A DNA stretch of 64,000 nt, taken from assembly GCA_022826805.1 (NCBI GenBank), contig JAJDUH010000072.1, positions 62,001-126,000 of the forward strand, read 5' to 3'. Shown here piece after piece: positions 24,936 to 33,952 of the stretch. This DNA comes from Candidatus Poribacteria bacterium (GTDB taxonomy: Bacteria; Poribacteria; WGA-4E; WGA-3G). How positions within the stretch are numbered: the stretch's first letter is position 1; each line of letters begins with the position of its first letter. The translations under genes and the position numbers were made by a program. Below the pieces are notes generated by a model, which had not been told where the DNA came from, ran no database searches, and worked only from the letters and a program-made list of their open reading frames with translations.

Positions 24936-26060
24936 ATGGACACATCATCTATACATAGGAGTCAAACCGACAACGTCGCCCCAGCAAGCCGCGTGCATGA
25001 CCTGCTGCGGCCGGAAGTGCTGCAGGCATTTGACCGCACATTCTTCGAGCGCGAAGGATATTGGGTCTGGGAGGGTATACTGACCGACGCCGGCTGCAAG
25101 CGGTGGACGGAGAGCTTGCAGAAGCTACAGCAGATGAACGATGAGATCGTCATGGATACTGACTGGGCTGCCATCGACTTCGCGGGCCGGGGGCTACAGC
25201 CGCCGTTGCCGGAGCAAATCACCCCGGAGTTTTTGGCGACTTGTTGCGGGGGCTCAGAGCAGATGCGCTTCATGCCACGAGGACTGAATCAATACATGCG
25301 CGACCACGGGCTGTTCGGCCCAGGTCCTGCGTTGGTGACACGCGGGTACGAGTCGCAGGGAGTCATGCCGGAACATTTCTCGATTGGATACGACGACTTC
25401 ATCAGGGATGTCGCCACCGCCCACCCTCAGATGATGGAGCTATTCACCAAACTTTTCGGTGACCGCTTCATACTTGATCACTGCAACATGCTCAACCGGA
25501 CGCCGGGTTCAATAGGGCGGCGGTGGCATGCTCACCAGTATCGGCAGGGACAGTACGAGGTTGAAGATCCTATCGGTACCGGACACGCCCTTACCACCGA
25601 GTTTCTGCAACGGCAGTGTATTCGGACGCTCTGCTACCCAGAAGGGGCAACCATCGAGGAGGGTGGGGAACTTGGGGTCATCCCGGGCGCACATCTCTAC
25701 CGCATTCCGTACAAATGGAGCACCGAGCGACCCGATGATGACGCCGCCATGAAAGCGGGCTGGCTGAAGGGAAAGATCCACGCCTTCACCGGCAAGCCGT
25801 TGGAAATGGTACGCTTCTCGCTACCGCCCGGGAGCATGGTCTCGTTTCCCCATCACATGCCGCATCATGTCGGCCATCGCAAGCCAGGAACCCCGACCCG
25901 ATGGGGCTTGCTGATAGCGTATCGGACACCAGACCCCGACGCAAGCCCGGCCAAGTGGACAAATGGCATACCTGCCCATTGGGTGGAACGGGCCGCGGCG
26001 GAAGGAAGGCTCTCCTCTGCGGCACGCCGAGTACTTGAGGCGGACAATCCCCTCGACTGA
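24936..26060 (+). CDS. Phytanoyl-CoA dioxygenase-like protein (GC-rich, altered HxD motif)
   Basis: 374 residues from the ATG at 24936, which has AGGAG upstream; the TTG/CTG-rich extension before it is unlikely. PhyH-family features are GELGVIPGAHLYRIPYKW and PHHVGHRKPG, the C-terminal region with the distal His. At the usual iron-binding HxD the sequence is W-H198-A-H200-Q, so the expected Asp is replaced by His. The family uses Fe(II) and 2-oxoglutarate to hydroxylate small molecules; this substitution makes activity uncertain. Base composition is much richer in G and C than both neighbours, which suggests transfer from another genome. Confidence 0.75.
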   Translation: MDTSSIHRSQTDNVAPASRVHDLLRPEVLQAFDRTFFEREGYWVWEGILTDAGCKRWTESLQKLQQMNDEIVMDTDWAAIDFAGRGLQPPLPEQITPEFLATCCGGSEQMRFMPRGLNQYMRDHGLFGPGPALVTRGYESQGVMPEHFSIGYDDFIRDVATAHPQMMELFTKLFGDRFILDHCNMLNRTPGSIGRRWHAHQYRQGQYEVEDPIGTGHALTTEFLQRQCIRTLCYPEGATIEEGGELGVIPGAHLYRIPYKWSTERPDDDAAMKAGWLKGKIHAFTGKPLEMVRFSLPPGSMVSFPHHMPHHVGHRKPGTPTRWGLLIAYRTPDPDASPAKWTNGIPAHWVERAAAEGRLSSAARRVLEADNPLD

Positions 26061-26175
26061 TTGGACATTTCAAATGGACAAAATCCGGCTTTAGCCAAAG
26101 CGCCACCCCCTACCCAGACGACCGACGGTTGGGAAATCAGGAAAGAGCAGAGGTAGTTTTACTGCACCCTGACAG

Positions 26176-28137
26176 ATGAACAAGTCCAAACAGTTCGATA
26201 CTTACTTAAACCCCACGAGCAAATCTGTTGGCATATCATCGCGGGCAGTTCTCATAGGGCTAATCTGTGCCGCCGGGGAATGTATGATTGCGCCTTACAA
26301 TGATTACGTGATTCGCAATGTCTTTCTCGCTGGCGGTCATTTTCCTGTCGGTCCATTTTTTGTCCTGACCATCCTGGTGCTGATTGGCAACCGCATCTTG
26401 AGCGCAGTTTCTCCCAAACTCGCACTGTCGGCGGGTGAATTGGTGACGATCTGGTGTATCATGGCAGCCGCCTCCGGCATTCCTTCGACAGGCATGATGA
26501 GATATGCGTTTCGCCCGCTTGTCGCCTACCAGTATTTTGCAACACCCGAAAATGATTGGGAAGCACTTTTCCATCAATATATTCCCCACTGGCGCGTTGT
26601 TCGTGATGAGAATGCTATCAAATTCTTTTATGAAGGCATCTCTTCGGGTGAATCCATCCCTTGGGGGGCATGGCTGATACCTCTATTCGCTTGGACACTT
26701 TACGTGTTTGTCCTCTACTTCGTTGTGATATGCCTCTCGGTGCTGCTGCGCAGACAATGGGTCGAGATTGAGCGGTGTAGCTTTCCGCTGGTTGTGTTGC
26801 CTGTGGAGATGGCAAAAAACCCGCCGGGAGCGAGAAATTCACTCTTCTGGAACAGAGCATTATGGATCGGATTTGCCGTTCCCCTATGCATTCACACGTT
26901 GAACGGCCTTCATGCGTTCTTCCCTGGCGTGCCGGAATTTCCCGTCCGATTCAATCCCCATCCCTACTTAACTGAAAAGCCTTGGAGTGCACTGAGACCT
27001 TTGCAACTCAACTTGTATTGTTCGATAGTGGGGTTCAGCTATTTACTGCCGCTTGAAGTGTCGTTTAGCCTGTGGTTTTTCTTTCTATTCTTCAAACTCC
27101 AATGTCTTATCGGCTCAATGCTCGGTTTCCAAATCACCAAAGGTCCAGGCGTGCAGCACAACGCGTATTCGTTCAGTGCTTCTCAGGAAATCGGTGCGTG
27201 CCTCACCTTTGTCATCTGCACCCTTTTCATAGCACGGCATCACATCAGAAGCATGCTTGTCAGTGCCTTTCGCAAAAGCGATGACGCAAACGAGGCGATG
27301 CCCACTGGTTTGACAATTATCGGTCTCGTCGTTGGGATATTGCTGCTGGCGTTTGCAAATCATCTGATGGGAATGTCGTTGGGATTCGCACTGCTTTTTG
27401 TGCTGGTGATTCTGGGAATTTACATTGTCTTGACATGGCAAGTCATCCACGGCGGAATCCCTTTTGTCAATCCTTCGTATTCAGCGCATTACGTTCTCTT
27501 TACCACGCTGGGTTCGGCGAGAATCAATCCTTCAACGATGACATCGCTGTTTATGCATCCCGTTTCTCTAACGCGCGACTTGAGGGAGATTATGATGCCG
27601 TATGTGGCAAACGGTCTCAAGGCGGCCGATGAAGTCAAGGTCAGACGGAGGGGGCTGTTAATAGGTATGGGCGCGGCGATGGTTATCGGAACCCTTGTCT
27701 CATATTATTCCGTCCTCAATGTCAGCTATGCACATCGTGCGCCGTACACAGGTGGGGCGGGCGACATGCGGTGGTTGACTTCTGTGCTCGTTAGTGCCGA
27801 GACCGGGACGGACTGGACGAACACAGGTTTTATGGTCGGAGGCAGCATTTTCATGGGGCTGTTGATGTGGCTGAGAAGGGTTTTCGTGTGGTGGCCGCTT
27901 CATCCAATCGGGTATACAATGCTGAGTTCTTGGGCCTCATTCAAGCTGTGGCCCTCAATCTTTTTAGGCTGGATGATGAAGTTTATTCTTGTCAGGTACG
28001 GGGGGTTGAGAATGTATCGAAGTGCGAGGCCGATATTCCTTGGGCTTGTGCTTGGCGAGATGACCTGCGCTGGAATCTGGGCACTTGTTGGAATGGCAAC
28101 GGGCGTCAGCACGGGTTATCGAATCTTGCTTAGTTAA
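26176..28137 (+). CDS. DUF6785/DUF6784-type polytopic membrane protein
   Basis: 653 residues with about 14 hydrophobic segments spread over the length (near 20-40, 55-75, 88-105, 165-190 and more to the C-terminus). The N-terminal sequence SRAVLIGLICAAGECMIAPYNDYV and the W-rich GGAGDMRWLTSVLV loop are typical of the OPT-transporter-like DUF6785 family, common in planctomycete and poribacterial genomes. It is probably an uptake permease for an unknown small compound. It sits in the accessory region beside propeller-type glycosidases and a dioxygenase. Confidence 0.7.
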   Translation: MNKSKQFDTYLNPTSKSVGISSRAVLIGLICAAGECMIAPYNDYVIRNVFLAGGHFPVGPFFVLTILVLIGNRILSAVSPKLALSAGELVTIWCIMAAASGIPSTGMMRYAFRPLVAYQYFATPENDWEALFHQYIPHWRVVRDENAIKFFYEGISSGESIPWGAWLIPLFAWTLYVFVLYFVVICLSVLLRRQWVEIERCSFPLVVLPVEMAKNPPGARNSLFWNRALWIGFAVPLCIHTLNGLHAFFPGVPEFPVRFNPHPYLTEKPWSALRPLQLNLYCSIVGFSYLLPLEVSFSLWFFFLFFKLQCLIGSMLGFQITKGPGVQHNAYSFSASQEIGACLTFVICTLFIARHHIRSMLVSAFRKSDDANEAMPTGLTIIGLVVGILLLAFANHLMGMSLGFALLFVLVILGIYIVLTWQVIHGGIPFVNPSYSAHYVLFTTLGSARINPSTMTSLFMHPVSLTRDLREIMMPYVANGLKAADEVKVRRRGLLIGMGAAMVIGTLVSYYSVLNVSYAHRAPYTGGAGDMRWLTSVLVSAETGTDWTNTGFMVGGSIFMGLLMWLRRVFVWWPLHPIGYTMLSSWASFKLWPSIFLGWMMKFILVRYGGLRMYRSARPIFLGLVLGEMTCAGIWALVGMATGVSTGYRILLS

Positions 28138-28145
28138 AAGGAGGT

Positions 28146-28370
28146 GTGGAAGTCCTTGTGGCAGAACAATTGGGTCGAAAATCAATAGGGGTTGAGCTTG
28201 ACGCGGACAACGTTGCCCTCATTCAAAACAGACTTGCCGAAAAGAGAGAATTAGACGATGTCTCGCGCTTTTTCAAGGATTATACCTGTACCCTGGATTT
28301 GGAGACGATTTGGACGGAACATAAGATGAACGAAAAATTCGTTGTATTTCAGACGAATCTATCAACTTAA
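28146..28370 (+). pseudogene. Remnant: C-terminal tail of a DNA methyltransferase
   Basis: The 74-codon frame begins with LVAEQLGRKSIGVELDADNVALIQNRL, closely like the region after motif I at the C-terminus of N4/N6 (beta-class) DNA methyltransferases, where a TTLVAAxxLGRxxIGIELD pattern is normal. The catalytic S/DPPY part is absent and the frame starts 9 bp after the preceding stop, so only the last part of a methyltransferase survives. The rest (about 30-74) is unremarkable. Confidence 0.6.
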
Positions 28371-28384
28371 GCGTGTTCAACTTC

Positions 28385-29119
28385 CTACTTAATCTCATAG
28401 ACAATCGTAATATTCACAGTAACAGTAAGTTCTCCGACTTGAACAGGCGTTGAACTGCGGACACTATCGTCAAATGCAGCGCTCTCCGCAAGGGCGATCC
28501 GCGGACCCCCTCCAGACTGGATTTCTGTAATAGTGACAGGTTTCCCAAGGATAACACCGCTTGCCTCTGCTAAGGTTTGTGCCTTTACTTCGGCGTCTTT
28601 CACCGCTAAGGCATGTGCTTGTGTCTGTAAGGCTGTAGCATCTTCAATCATGAATTGAATGCCATTTACGACAACAATATCGCCACCGGCTACGGCAGCA
28701 TCGTCGATTATATTACTCAGACTTTCCAAGTCCCGCACCTTCGCTCTGACGGTGTTATTCACCCTATACCCACGCAAAACACGTCCATTATCCGTATAGT
28801 CATACTGCGGATAGATACTGAAATTCTCCGTTTGAATGTCTTTTTCAGCGACGTTGTTGGCTTTCAAAGACTCGATAACATCCGTCATCGCGCTTGCAGC
28901 TGCTTCACGCGCTTCCTCCACTGACGCTTTCTCAGCAGACACACCTAAATTAAGCGTTGCGATGTCGGGTTCACCCACGACCGAACCGTTTCCAGTGACA
29001 TGGATAGTCCTATCGTCCGGCGATGATAACAACGGGGTCACAATTTGTGGATCACATCCGATGAGCGTTATAGCAAGCAGGACACTAAGCCCTAAACACA
29101 AAAGTTTTAGTTTCCTCAC
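28385..29119 (-). CDS. SIMPL-domain (DUF541/YggE-like) lipoprotein
   Basis: 245 residues from the GTG at 29119, preceded by AAGGAG. The N-terminus is a lipoprotein signal with lipobox LIGC. The SIMPL domain follows: IHVTGNGSVVGEPDIATLNLGV, a SLKANNV-IQTENFSIYPQYDY stretch, VNNTVRAKVRDL and a final VGELTVTVNITIVYEI. Such proteins (YggE and relatives) sit in the periplasm as ring-forming proteins linked to oxidative stress. It lies 58 bp after the DUF4340 gene and ends the ABC operon. Confidence 0.9.
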   Translation of the reverse strand: MRKLKLLCLGLSVLLAITLIGCDPQIVTPLLSSPDDRTIHVTGNGSVVGEPDIATLNLGVSAEKASVEEAREAAASAMTDVIESLKANNVAEKDIQTENFSIYPQYDYTDNGRVLRGYRVNNTVRAKVRDLESLSNIIDDAAVAGGDIVVVNGIQFMIEDATALQTQAHALAVKDAEVKAQTLAEASGVILGKPVTITEIQSGGGPRIALAESAAFDDSVRSSTPVQVGELTVTVNITIVYEIK

Positions 29120-29177
29120 GGTAAATCTCCTTCCGTGCGGCAGCCCTGCCGCCATATTTTTTGCTCCGACGCGTCCA

Positions 29178-30143
29178 CTACTCGGTTTCAACTTCTGCTG
29201 GTGGTTCTTCTGCCTTGAGCGTATCGGATTTCTTTATTAACCTATCCACATTTGATTTGAAGAGTCTAAAGACGGTATCGGTGTCGTCACGTTTGACGTA
29301 AAGTTTTCCGTCTTCCTCGTTTCCAATGTGCAGTGTCGCTGTTATACCATCGTTACGCTCGGCGGATATAGTAGATTCGGGCATATCTAAACCGTATTCA
29401 CCGAGATTATCTGGCCTTTCAGCGAAATCATCGGTATCCAACCCGCTGAGCGTTGTAAGAAGGGAGTCAACCTCGGTTTGTTTGGCGGCAGAGGCTATAG
29501 GCTTGAGCATCTGCCATGTTCCCTCTGCATCGAGGCGCAATTCGACGGTTTCTTCTGACGAAGAGATGTTGAGTTGGGTAACGATGCCTTTGTTAAAATC
29601 GAAAATTGTCCGATCTTTCCACGTGCGCTCCCCTTTGTCGAAGACAGATTGGAGATAGCCTTGTACTACATAAACATCGTTAGCATCAGCAGCGCGCACA
29701 TAACTACTGAGAAAGCCCGGTGTTGTTTTTCCGACAAACAGGTGCGCTAACGGTTTATCGTTTGTATCCATCAGTTTCGCTTCGACCCCCGTGCTGTCAA
29801 CCTCGAATTCGGCTTGTTTCTCTGGATTATTAGAAACACGCTGCGTGTTCTTAAATTCCGCCACTTTAGACAGGAGTTCCGTGATGCCTTCACTATCTGC
29901 CGGATAGTTGTTCATTGAGGCAACGACCCAGTTACTGTCCTGTTTTGAGAGCGTTGTGGTTTCGCCGGTAGCAATGATTTCTATTTTTGCTACCTGTTCC
30001 TTATCGAAATTTGGAAACAGTGGGATTGCGGTCTCGACCTTCTTTTCGTATTCGCTCTGTCCAAACGGGTTTTCAAAGAGCAGAACAACGACTACTAATA
30101 CGACAAAAATGGCACCTAAAATAAGGAGTTGTTTCGTTTTCAT
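29178..30143 (-). CDS. DUF4340-domain protein
   Basis: 321 residues. One membrane anchor (7-23) is followed by a periplasmic region made of two similar halves: KVAKIEIIATGETTTLSKQDSNWVV and later VTQLNISSSEETVELRLDAEGTWQM, each followed by a segment with FVGKTTPG or HIGNEEDG. This duplicated strand-plus-W-V pattern is typical of DUF4340. The family almost always lies beside a GldF/GldG-type ABC transporter, as here. Function unknown, perhaps an extracytoplasmic part of that system. 103 bp after the GldG-like gene. Confidence 0.85.
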   Translation of the reverse strand: MKTKQLLILGAIFVVLVVVVLLFENPFGQSEYEKKVETAIPLFPNFDKEQVAKIEIIATGETTTLSKQDSNWVVASMNNYPADSEGITELLSKVAEFKNTQRVSNNPEKQAEFEVDSTGVEAKLMDTNDKPLAHLFVGKTTPGFLSSYVRAADANDVYVVQGYLQSVFDKGERTWKDRTIFDFNKGIVTQLNISSSEETVELRLDAEGTWQMLKPIASAAKQTEVDSLLTTLSGLDTDDFAERPDNLGEYGLDMPESTISAERNDGITATLHIGNEEDGKLYVKRDDTDTVFRLFKSNVDRLIKKSDTLKAEEPPAEVETE

Positions 30144-30246
30144 TTTTTTTATCAGATTTCTGCACAGATCAGACTTATAGATTGATCTGGTTTTTGCCTA
30201 TAGGCAGTGTTTACATAAATTCTACTTCTTTGCTAATACGGTTAAA

Positions 30247-31872
30247 TTATACTGAACCATAGGTTTCTACTAACTGTTTTGCCCGTCTCTTTAGGATATA
30301 TCGGAAAAGCCCAAAGATCACGACCAGCAGCGGAATACCTATAGTGCATAGGTATCTGATAAAGTTTTTCTCGATTTCCGAAACTTCTCGGAGCGGCCGA
30401 TCCGTGATGGCATGGGAGCGAATACCGATAAGTGCATCGCCAAGGGTTAACCAGTCCACAGTGTTCAAGAAAAAGTTGACGCCGTCCGGACGCAGCTGCG
30501 TGAGGAATTGTGCTGTGCCGACCACAACGATTTGTGTCTGTTCACTCTCAGTTTTAGTAGCGCGTGCCTCGGCATTTTCTATTGGCGCGGGGGACTCGCT
30601 TTCCTCTACCGCTACATCGGTTGCTACCGACGGAATTTCTTTACCGGCATAAAAACTTTTGAATTTTCCTTCCAGTGCTGCAGCGACAGTGTAGGGTTGC
30701 AACTCAGCATCGGGAATTGGAGAATTCGGCATCAGGTTGTAATAGCCTTGCATGCTCTGTCCAAATTCACTCGTTTTTGCCAGTGGTGTTGCTGTGATAC
30801 CTTCCTTTGCTGTTATCTCTAAGGAACTCGTCCAAGGCAACGTCACTACTTCCAACTGATTGGTAATCGTGTTTTCTGTTGAGAAGTTGGGTTTAACGAT
30901 CTTGACGAAATACGGATACGGTTGAATAACGGTCATAAATCCTTGTTGAAACCTCGCGCTGTCGTGGAACCTCCGGTCAAGAAGGAGGTTATTACCGAGT
31001 TTGACACCGTAATGTTCTAACAGGTCATTCAAACCTGTACTCAGTGGCGCCGCCTGTAATGTGCCGGGTTGTAATTGAATCGGATCAACTAAGAAGACGG
31101 CTCTACCACCGCGCATGATAAACTGATCAATTTCGTATTTCTCGCGTTCTGTTAGCGGCTGCGTCACGCCAGCAATAACCAGTGTTGCGACGCTGGCCTC
31201 CACCGCTTTTCCATCTTGTAGACTGACAGATGTGAGATTGTATTGTCCCTGTGCATTTTTATCCAAAAGTTGACGGAACTGCTGATGGTTTTGATCGTTG
31301 ATATCAAACTCGCCGTGACCTGTCAAGAATCCGACCGTTTTTGCCTCTTTGGTCGTAACCTTGAGGATAGTAGATGTGAGTTCATACTCCAGATTGGCGG
31401 TTGAGCGTACAACAGGTAAGATTTCCTCTTTGCCGCTGTAACCGATGGAGATGCCCATATAAACGTTCGCGATTTCTGCTTTATCTTTTTTTACGACATT
31501 AATTTGGACTTCGGGGATTCCTTTAAAGCGGAGTTCCTGTTTTTGTCCATCGTCGAAATCCGCGGGATTCACGTAATCGATCTGGAGTTTTTTTGAGAAA
31601 GCGTTGTATTCGTCCAACACGTCTCTGACATCACGTCGGATTTGCGCGACCTCCGCAGGGGTTGTTGAAAAATAGGCGGTGATCGTTACAATATCGTCTA
31701 ATATGTCTAATACGTTTTTAGTTGCTTTGGAAATAGTATACCGTTTGTCCTCAGTGAGATCGGCACGGATAAAGCGACGTGTGGACAGAAAATTAATCAG
31801 CACGAGAATACCGAAGATGATTGCTACAAAAGCGAGGGTGTTGCCACCGTATTTGATCTGTTTATTAACCAA
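30247..31872 (-). CDS. GldG-like ABC transporter auxiliary protein
   Basis: 541 residues. An N-terminal membrane segment (about 12-29) leads to RRFIRADLTEDKRYTISKATKNVL, the standard opening of the GldG/ABC_transp_aux family. A periplasmic domain (about 40-450) with ITAYFSTTPAEVAQ, then VGFLTGHGEFD and MRGGRAVFLVDP follows, and a C-terminal helix (about 512-530) anchors the end. GldG forms a membrane complex with GldF and the ATPase GldA; in gliding Bacteroidetes this is motility-related, but elsewhere the substrate is unknown. 18 bp downstream of the permease. Confidence 0.88.
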   Translation of the reverse strand: MVNKQIKYGGNTLAFVAIIFGILVLINFLSTRRFIRADLTEDKRYTISKATKNVLDILDDIVTITAYFSTTPAEVAQIRRDVRDVLDEYNAFSKKLQIDYVNPADFDDGQKQELRFKGIPEVQINVVKKDKAEIANVYMGISIGYSGKEEILPVVRSTANLEYELTSTILKVTTKEAKTVGFLTGHGEFDINDQNHQQFRQLLDKNAQGQYNLTSVSLQDGKAVEASVATLVIAGVTQPLTEREKYEIDQFIMRGGRAVFLVDPIQLQPGTLQAAPLSTGLNDLLEHYGVKLGNNLLLDRRFHDSARFQQGFMTVIQPYPYFVKIVKPNFSTENTITNQLEVVTLPWTSSLEITAKEGITATPLAKTSEFGQSMQGYYNLMPNSPIPDAELQPYTVAAALEGKFKSFYAGKEIPSVATDVAVEESESPAPIENAEARATKTESEQTQIVVVGTAQFLTQLRPDGVNFFLNTVDWLTLGDALIGIRSHAITDRPLREVSEIEKNFIRYLCTIGIPLLVVIFGLFRYILKRRAKQLVETYGSV

Positions 31873-31890
31873 AACAGTCTACCTCCTTTC

Positions 31891-32607
31891 TTAACGCCAT
31901 TTGCGGCTTTCAACTGACAATGTGCTTAGATACAGAAAGAAACCGATGAGCGACAGATAGTAGATGATGTCGCGGGAATCAAGCACACCTCGTAAGATGC
32001 TACTATAATGTGCACCGAGGCCCAAATAGCTGAAAATTGGGAATAACCAATTCGGTGCGTTGAAAAGGACAATATCTTCACCGATAATGAGCAACACGAA
32101 GCAGGCGGTGATCCCAAAAATAAAAGAAACAATTTGGTTCTCCGTCAGTGTTGAGGCAAAAAGTCCGATTGAAAGATACGCACCACCCATCAAGAGAAGC
32201 CCTATGTAACCGGAGACCAGCGTGCCGCCGTCGGGATTTCCAAGGTACATGACTGAAAAAGGCAGGACGAGTGAAAGCAGCACCGTTACAACAAGCAGCG
32301 CGAAACTCGCCAAGAATTTTCCGATGACAACCTCGTAATCCCGAATCGGTAGGGTCATAAGAATTTCTATTGTGCCGAGCTTCTTTTCTTCAGCCCAGAG
32401 TTTCATCGTGACGGCGGGAATAAAAAATAGGAAGATCCACGGCATTAACCCGAAAAACCCACGCATTTCCGCTTGATTAACGAGAAAGAAACCGCGGAAA
32501 AAGAGCCAGGCGGAGATACCGAGGAAGAATGTAATAAAAATATACGCGATAGGCGAGTTGAAATAACTTTTAAATTCCTTTTTAAGAATAACTGTAATGT
32601 TCGTCAT
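31891..32607 (-). CDS. ABC-2 type permease (GldF-like)
   Basis: 238 residues with six hydrophobic segments. The start is the usual LKKEFKSYFNSPIAYIFI and the core has MKLWAEEKKLGTIEILMTLPI, which is diagnostic for the GldF/CcmB-like ABC-2 permeases. It forms the membrane pore for the ATPase encoded just upstream (42 bp gap) and the GldG-like protein downstream. Exported substrate unknown. Confidence 0.9.
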   Translation of the reverse strand: MTNITVILKKEFKSYFNSPIAYIFITFFLGISAWLFFRGFFLVNQAEMRGFFGLMPWIFLFFIPAVTMKLWAEEKKLGTIEILMTLPIRDYEVVIGKFLASFALLVVTVLLSLVLPFSVMYLGNPDGGTLVSGYIGLLLMGGAYLSIGLFASTLTENQIVSFIFGITACFVLLIIGEDIVLFNAPNWLFPIFSYLGLGAHYSSILRGVLDSRDIIYYLSLIGFFLYLSTLSVESRKWR

Positions 32608-32648
32608 GATTTTTAGTTTCTATGAGCAGTCTTCCTATTGCGAAAATG

Positions 32649-33587
32649 CTATACCTGCTCCTTGTGTGTCAAATTGAGGAAGACATCCTCTAAATCTACT
32701 GATTCCTGACGGAGTTCTGTGAGGCTCCACCCGTTCTCCACAACAACACGAAACAGTGCCTCTGCTGCCTCGCTACCCTGAATAGTATTGATCTGGTAGC
32801 TAACTGTGCCGTTATCTGTCCGTACACGGTTCCATTGCGAGACAAATTCCAGAGCATCCAGCTGCGACTCGATTGTTTCTTGCGCACCTCGGATGGTGAT
32901 ATGCACAATTTCTTCGCCTTTCGCCTGACTGGAGAGTTCCTCCGGTGTACCGTTCGCCACAATCTTTCCATTGTTGATGATGAGGATTCGGCTACAGGTG
33001 GCAGAGACTTCAGGCAAGATGTGTGTACTGAACAGGACCAGTTTCTCTTGTCCAATGTTTTTGATTAAATTGCGAATCTCGATGATTTGACTTGGATCGA
33101 GCCCAGAGGTAGGTTCATCTAAGATCAGGATGGGTGGATCGTGAATGAGGCTTTGTGCCAAGCCGACGCGTTGGCGGTAACCCTTTGAGAGTTCACCAAT
33201 GCCTTTTTGGATGACATCTTCAAGCCCACAAGTGTCAATAACCGTTCGGATCCGTTCTTTCCGTTGACTTTTTGGGATATTTCGCACCTGCGTCATGAAA
33301 TTGAGGTATTCGATGACGCCCATATCGGCGTAAAGCGGCGCACTTTCAGGGAGATAGCCGATGTTTTTCCTGACTTCAACGGATTCCTCGAATACATCGT
33401 ATCCCGCAACAGTAGCACTCCCAGTATCAGCGGAGAGATAGCATGTGAGGATACGCATCGTTGTCGTCTTACCTGCGCCGTTAGGTCCGAGAAAACCTAA
33501 TACCTCGCCAGCGTGTGCGTCAAACGTGACGTGGTCGACAGCAACCGTTGTGCCGTAGGATTTTGTGAGTTCTCTAACTTCGATCAT
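32649..33587 (-). CDS. ABC transporter ATP-binding protein (GldA-like)
   Basis: 312 residues. Walker A GPNGAGKTTT (34-43), signature LSKGYRQR (133-140), Walker B ILILDEPT (153-160) and the H-loop in STHILPE. After residue about 220 a C-terminal extension carries the substrate- or subunit-specific part found in GldA/YadG-type exporters. It powers the GldF/GldG-type transporter encoded next. A strong promoter lies at 33684-33712. First gene of a five-gene operon (ATPase, permease, GldG, DUF4340, SIMPL). Confidence 0.92.
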   Translation of the reverse strand: MIEVRELTKSYGTTVAVDHVTFDAHAGEVLGFLGPNGAGKTTTMRILTCYLSADTGSATVAGYDVFEESVEVRKNIGYLPESAPLYADMGVIEYLNFMTQVRNIPKSQRKERIRTVIDTCGLEDVIQKGIGELSKGYRQRVGLAQSLIHDPPILILDEPTSGLDPSQIIEIRNLIKNIGQEKLVLFSTHILPEVSATCSRILIINNGKIVANGTPEELSSQAKGEEIVHITIRGAQETIESQLDALEFVSQWNRVRTDNGTVSYQINTIQGSEAAEALFRVVVENGWSLTELRQESVDLEDVFLNLTHKEQV

Positions 33588-33952
33588 ACCTTCTAATTTT
33601 TTAAATGGGACTTGCCGGTTATGTTTTGGGCAAGAGTGGAAGATATTTCTTCCTGATGTGTGTAAAAGATAAATATATTTAAAATAATAGCATAAAAAAT
33701 CGGAAATGTCAAGTCAAAATTGCCTCTCCCTTTCCTGTAGGAGCGAGTTGTGCTCGCGACGGCGATCTCGGACATCCGAGAATCAAGCATCTGCGCATTT
33801 CCTGTAGGAGTGAGTGTTTTTGCTGGGGTGTTTCTTCATGCTCGCGACTCTTGCTGACAGCCGATAGCCGTTTACAAAATTCCCTTGATAGATTTATATA
33901 GGGGGATTAGAATAAAGGACACAACATCACATATTGCCAAGGAGCCAGACTG
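33588..33952. other. Divergent spacer with promoter and degenerate TGTAGG repeats
   Basis: Holds the ABC-operon promoter (33684-33712, minus strand) and two TGTAGG-type repeats. The first (33736-33760) has a GCGAG/CTCGC hairpin. The second starts at 33803 and looks like the same hairpin split by about 23 extra bases before CTCGCGAC. A short CTGACAGCCGATAGCCG tract (about 33854-33870) also recurs near 61260. No gene seen. Confidence 0.65.
33684..33712 (-). promoter_or_regulatory. Sigma-70 promoter of the GldAFG-type ABC operon
   Basis: TTGACA (33712-33707), 17 bp, then TATTAT (33689-33684) on the minus strand. Transcription would start near 33677, about 90 nt before the ATPase start. Confidence 0.75.

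Noticed and set aside
32649..33587. Gliding motility as function of the GldA-like ABC operon
   Set aside because: GldA/F/G-type transporters occur in many non-gliding bacteria, and no other gld or spr genes are present.
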